Shown here piece after piece: positions 61,251 through 64,000 of a DNA stretch of 64,000 nucleotides (position 1 is the first letter of the stretch; each line of letters starts with the position of its first letter). Source of the DNA: an uncultured Eubacteriales bacterium (GTDB taxonomy: Bacteria > Bacillota > Clostridia > Oscillospirales > Acutalibacteraceae). Below the pieces are notes generated by a model, which was given only the letters and a program-made list of their open reading frames with translations, was not told where the DNA came from and did no database searches. A program made the translations under genes and the position numbers. The stretch covers positions 1 to 64,000 of the forward strand of contig CAKUPP010000004.1 in NCBI GenBank assembly GCA_934675165.1, written 5' to 3'.

Positions 61251-61279
61251 ATTATATATAATATACAAAAATAAGTCAA
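61251..61279 (-). promoter_or_regulatory. promoter of kinase paralogue 2
   Basis: On the minus strand TTGACT (61274-61279), 17 bp, TATAAT (61251-61256). Spacer and leader are almost the same as for paralogue 1. Confidence 0.75.
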
Positions 61280-61390
61280 CTTTTTTGATTTAAAAAATAT
61301 TCATCCGGTTACACTTTTACTTATTTTATAAAATTTATATAATTTAACTTTGCTTATTTTTTGTAAAATACGCCTAATAATTCACATACT

Positions 61391-61433
61391 AAAACAAACG
61401 CACACTATTTTATTTTTTGTGTGCGTTTGTTTT
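61391..61433 (-). terminator. terminator of kinase paralogue 3
   Basis: AAAACAAACGCACAC (61391-61405) and GTGTGCGTTTGTTTT (61419-61433) form a perfect 15-bp stem just after the stop of paralogue 3. Confidence 0.85.
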
Positions 61434-61440
61434 TTAGTTT

Positions 61441-64000
61441 TTATTCATTACTTAACTCATTTGAGTTATTTTGCATTTCGTAGTACTTTTTTAGTATTCG
61501 ATCTGTGGCATCTTCATCCAATTTTTCTGAACCATTCAACTTCGCCAGCTTATTATTTAATTCATCCTCCGGAGCACCATTTTTAATTAAAAAATCTTTT
61601 AATTTTTCAATACTCTCAAACATAGAAAAGTTATTGTTCACTGTAGACCAATTTTTTAATTGTTTACAAGCATAATCATATGAAGCTTTAAATAATAATG
61701 GATCTACTTTCTTTATATATTTTTTATTTACTTTCTTCATATATTCTTCATATTCTTTCAAAATATTCTTTATTTCATTCAAAGTCTCGTACAACGCGTA
61801 GTTATCCTCTGCTACTACCAGTGCTGCTCCAGGCTCACCATTTGCACATTCAATACAAAGCCTTCGCGCAATCTTATTTTCTTTACCTACATCGATAAAT
61901 AACTTAGGTTTATATTGGGGTGTACCAGAAAATTCATATTTAAATTTATCATTTATTTTAGCACTTAAATCACAATCAGCAAGTTTACATTTATAACCTA
62001 ATAATGATCCTCCCTTTTTAGGGTATACAAAAAAATTTTCAGGTTTTATGTCGCGGTGTACACACTTATATGTGCCGTGAAACTGTTTTACACCATTTAT
62101 CACATCATCTATTAGTCCATTCATACAGGCCGTCACATCTGCCTTTGTTAATGCTTTCTCATGCTCACCATAAACAATATTCAACATATCTTTTTCCATA
62201 AACTTAAGTAAATCGCCAGTTCCTTTTTTGGTTTCTATAATACTTCCACGCATTTTTATATTAATAACTCTGTTTCTATTCGATTTTAATGCTTTTTTTT
62301 CTGACTTTAATTTTTCAATTTCCTGTTTAAGTTCATAAATACGTTTCAGATCTTTTGTTTGCTTTAATTCTTGCCCTAATTTTTCTATTTCCCTTTTTTT
62401 CTCTTTTTCCTTTGATTCTTCCTTTAATTTCAATGTTTTGTGATAAATTTCAGTATTGGCAATTAATTCACTAGCATATTGTTCTTGCATGTTTGGATCA
62501 TTAAAAGTTTTAGCTACCACTTCTTTTCTATTATTGGGTCTTTTATTGGGCAACTGATATGAATTAGCAACACCATAACTTCCTTCACCCATTTTTGTGA
62601 CAAAATGAGTAAATCTTTCCACATTATTTTTAACATTATATATGCGCATTAAGGCCGCTAGACAATTTTTAAATGATTTGTTAAAATTTTTATCTTTTGA
62701 TATTTCCATATTTTTTATAGCAATGGAACTAAACGGATCTCCATATGAATTTGTAATATCTTTTAATGTAGCACTACTTCCAGTTAATTTTTCAAATAGT
62801 GCCAAAATAGGAGCAGTTTTATCTATTTCCTTATCAAATATTTGTGGATTTTTCAAAAATTTATTCAAACAATCTTTTATAGCTACAATTGAATTTGATT
62901 CATTTTTTGTTAAATTGGCGGAACGATCACGATTATTTATCATATTTCGCAATTCAGTTATACGATCTATACACGATTTAATAACATAAGTATATACTTC
63001 ATCACTAGGCTTATATACTCCGTTATCTTTATTTTTACTTATTATCATAATACCTTCCATTTCATTATTTATAATATCATTTATATTATAATGAAATTTA
63101 TTAAAATTATTTAAGATATCATCATTTTCTGACAGCAATACAGCACCACCCGGCTTACGATTCGATTGAACGTTTTTCTGTTCCTCTATCGATTTGTTTA
63201 GGTTAAACAGTCTGTTGTTTCCAAAATCTGTTTGTTCAGAAGGGTTTATATTTTTCATTTGTGAAACTTCAATCAACTCTTGAGAAGCAATTTGTTTAGT
63301 TTGCTCAGAAATGCGCGGCGGAGTCTTCATATCCCCCAGTGGTTGGTCTTTAATCGATTTTTGAGAATTAGTTGAATCATGTTCGTTTGTTTTTTTAATA
63401 TCTGGTTTTTTATCTGGTGGAGGAGGAACCTTTCTATTAATATCTGGTTTTTTACCTGGTGGAGGAGGAACCTTTCGGCTAGCTTTTTTATTAATAACCG
63501 ATTGTTTACCTGATGATCGATCTTTAATTTTAGGACTTTGACTTGGTGGTAATAGCTGCTTATTTGTATTTTGTGATTTTGGGTCACTCTTAGTTTTAGT
63601 TACCGTTTTTATAGTCTTCATATTTCGCGTTTTCAAACCTTGTTTTGATGCAGGGACTGTTTCCTTATTAGGATAAATTTGTTTTAATAAATTAATTAAA
63701 AAATCTTTCAATTCATTTTTTAAGGGCGTTGATTCTGCAGGAAAACTTATAGAACTATTCTCAGTTATGCCAATATCCTCGCTACCCCAATTTTTTTGTT
63801 TTACAGATTCAGAAGGTATTTTTTTGCCAATTATTTTTTGATACATTTGAGAAAGTGGATCTTGATCTGAACTAATATTAAAATTGTCAGAATTTTTCTT
63901 TGCACATTCACCTATTAAATTTACTACTGAATTATAAAACTCCTTGAATTTTTCACTTGCATCATTACCAACAGGATTTAATTGTTCATGCAAACCACCC
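61441..64000 (-). CDS. eukaryotic-like Ser/Thr protein kinase, paralogue 3 (N-terminus beyond window)
   Basis: The frame is open to the right edge, giving over 850 residues; about 35 N-terminal residues should lie beyond it, judged by paralogue 2. It has the same layout but a more diverged kinase: Gly-loop MGEGSYGVAN, catalytic loop CVHRDIKPENF with the standard HRD, CDL in place of DFG (LADCDLSAKI), and GTPQYKPKL. The proline-rich part has two RKVPPPPxKKPDI units (63400-63490). A coiled-coil insert rich in Lys/Glu lies between Gly-loop and catalytic loop. It looks the most kinase-like of the three. Confidence 0.83.
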   Translation of the reverse strand, partial: GGLHEQLNPVGNDASEKFKEFYNSVVNLIGECAKKNSDNFNISSDQDPLSQMYQKIIGKKIPSESVKQKNWGSEDIGITENSSISFPAESTPLKNELKDFLINLLKQIYPNKETVPASKQGLKTRNMKTIKTVTKTKSDPKSQNTNKQLLPPSQSPKIKDRSSGKQSVINKKASRKVPPPPGKKPDINRKVPPPPDKKPDIKKTNEHDSTNSQKSIKDQPLGDMKTPPRISEQTKQIASQELIEVSQMKNINPSEQTDFGNNRLFNLNKSIEEQKNVQSNRKPGGAVLLSENDDILNNFNKFHYNINDIINNEMEGIMIISKNKDNGVYKPSDEVYTYVIKSCIDRITELRNMINNRDRSANLTKNESNSIVAIKDCLNKFLKNPQIFDKEIDKTAPILALFEKLTGSSATLKDITNSYGDPFSSIAIKNMEISKDKNFNKSFKNCLAALMRIYNVKNNVERFTHFVTKMGEGSYGVANSYQLPNKRPNNRKEVVAKTFNDPNMQEQYASELIANTEIYHKTLKLKEESKEKEKKREIEKLGQELKQTKDLKRIYELKQEIEKLKSEKKALKSNRNRVINIKMRGSIIETKKGTGDLLKFMEKDMLNIVYGEHEKALTKADVTACMNGLIDDVINGVKQFHGTYKCVHRDIKPENFFVYPKKGGSLLGYKCKLADCDLSAKINDKFKYEFSGTPQYKPKLFIDVGKENKIARRLCIECANGEPGAALVVAEDNYALYETLNEIKNILKEYEEYMKKVNKKYIKKVDPLLFKASYDYACKQLKNWSTVNNNFSMFESIEKLKDFLIKNGAPEDELNNKLAKLNGSEKLDEDATDRILKKYYEMQNNSNELSNE

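Overview
The window is AT-rich DNA with short intergenic gaps, strong purine-rich ribosome binding sites and endospore genes. It fits a low-GC, spore-forming Clostridia-like member of the Bacillota, possibly a host-associated Oscillospiraceae-type lineage; the lineage is inference. No rRNA or tRNA gene was seen; one RNase P RNA gene is present.

Region 1 (1-19213) is the most striking part. Pieces of one gene, cotJC (spore-coat manganese catalase), lie at 4651-4751, 8453-8676, 13600-13719 and 19129-19213. They are separated by elements that each carry their own large serine recombinase (3192-4625, 4777-6378, 12003-13559, 17569-19077). Joined at the short identities shared by their ends, the pieces give one continuous reading frame of 171 codons with no stop and all four visible manganese-ligand motifs. 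Only about the first 28 codons are missing, and they should lie beyond a fourth element that begins left of position 1. Elements 2-4 (3703, 4925 and 5419 bp) have inverted arms flanking the deduced crossover dinucleotide, as expected for serine-integrase attP sites. This looks like a serial version of the skin (sigK) or SPbeta (spsM) gene-interruption systems, with four integrases in one sporulation gene. Cargo includes a RhuM/Fic-type protein, toxin-antitoxin pairs, an M50-like membrane protein, an AAA/DUF4143 ATPase, a broken secreted toxin with a probable immunity gene, an HNH-type secreted nuclease and two secreted/membrane proteins.

Region 2 (19214-31570) holds a LuxE-like/LuxC-like fatty-acyl reductase pair, a Fic protein with an operator-like promoter, an ECF transporter S component, an HD protein-ackA-pfkA cluster, a SpoIIQ-like M23 protein with a sigma-F-like promoter, and a four-gene SPFH / zinc-ribbon / TPM / lipoprotein operon.

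Region 3 (31571-55576) is mostly housekeeping: rnpB, lspA, a GHL10 glycosidase, rpe, a long minus-strand operon (lipoprotein, response regulator, histidine kinase, prmC, aroB, aroA, aroC, aroF), uvrB-uvrA, a DUF975 protein, asd-dapA-dapB (lysine and dipicolinate precursors) and tgt.

Region 4 (55571-64000) carries three tandem paralogues of a very large eukaryotic-like Ser/Thr protein kinase with proline-rich and coiled-coil repeats. The first has one in-frame stop, the second is intact and the third runs off the right edge. They share nearly identical promoters and look like a recently expanded, lineage-specific family.
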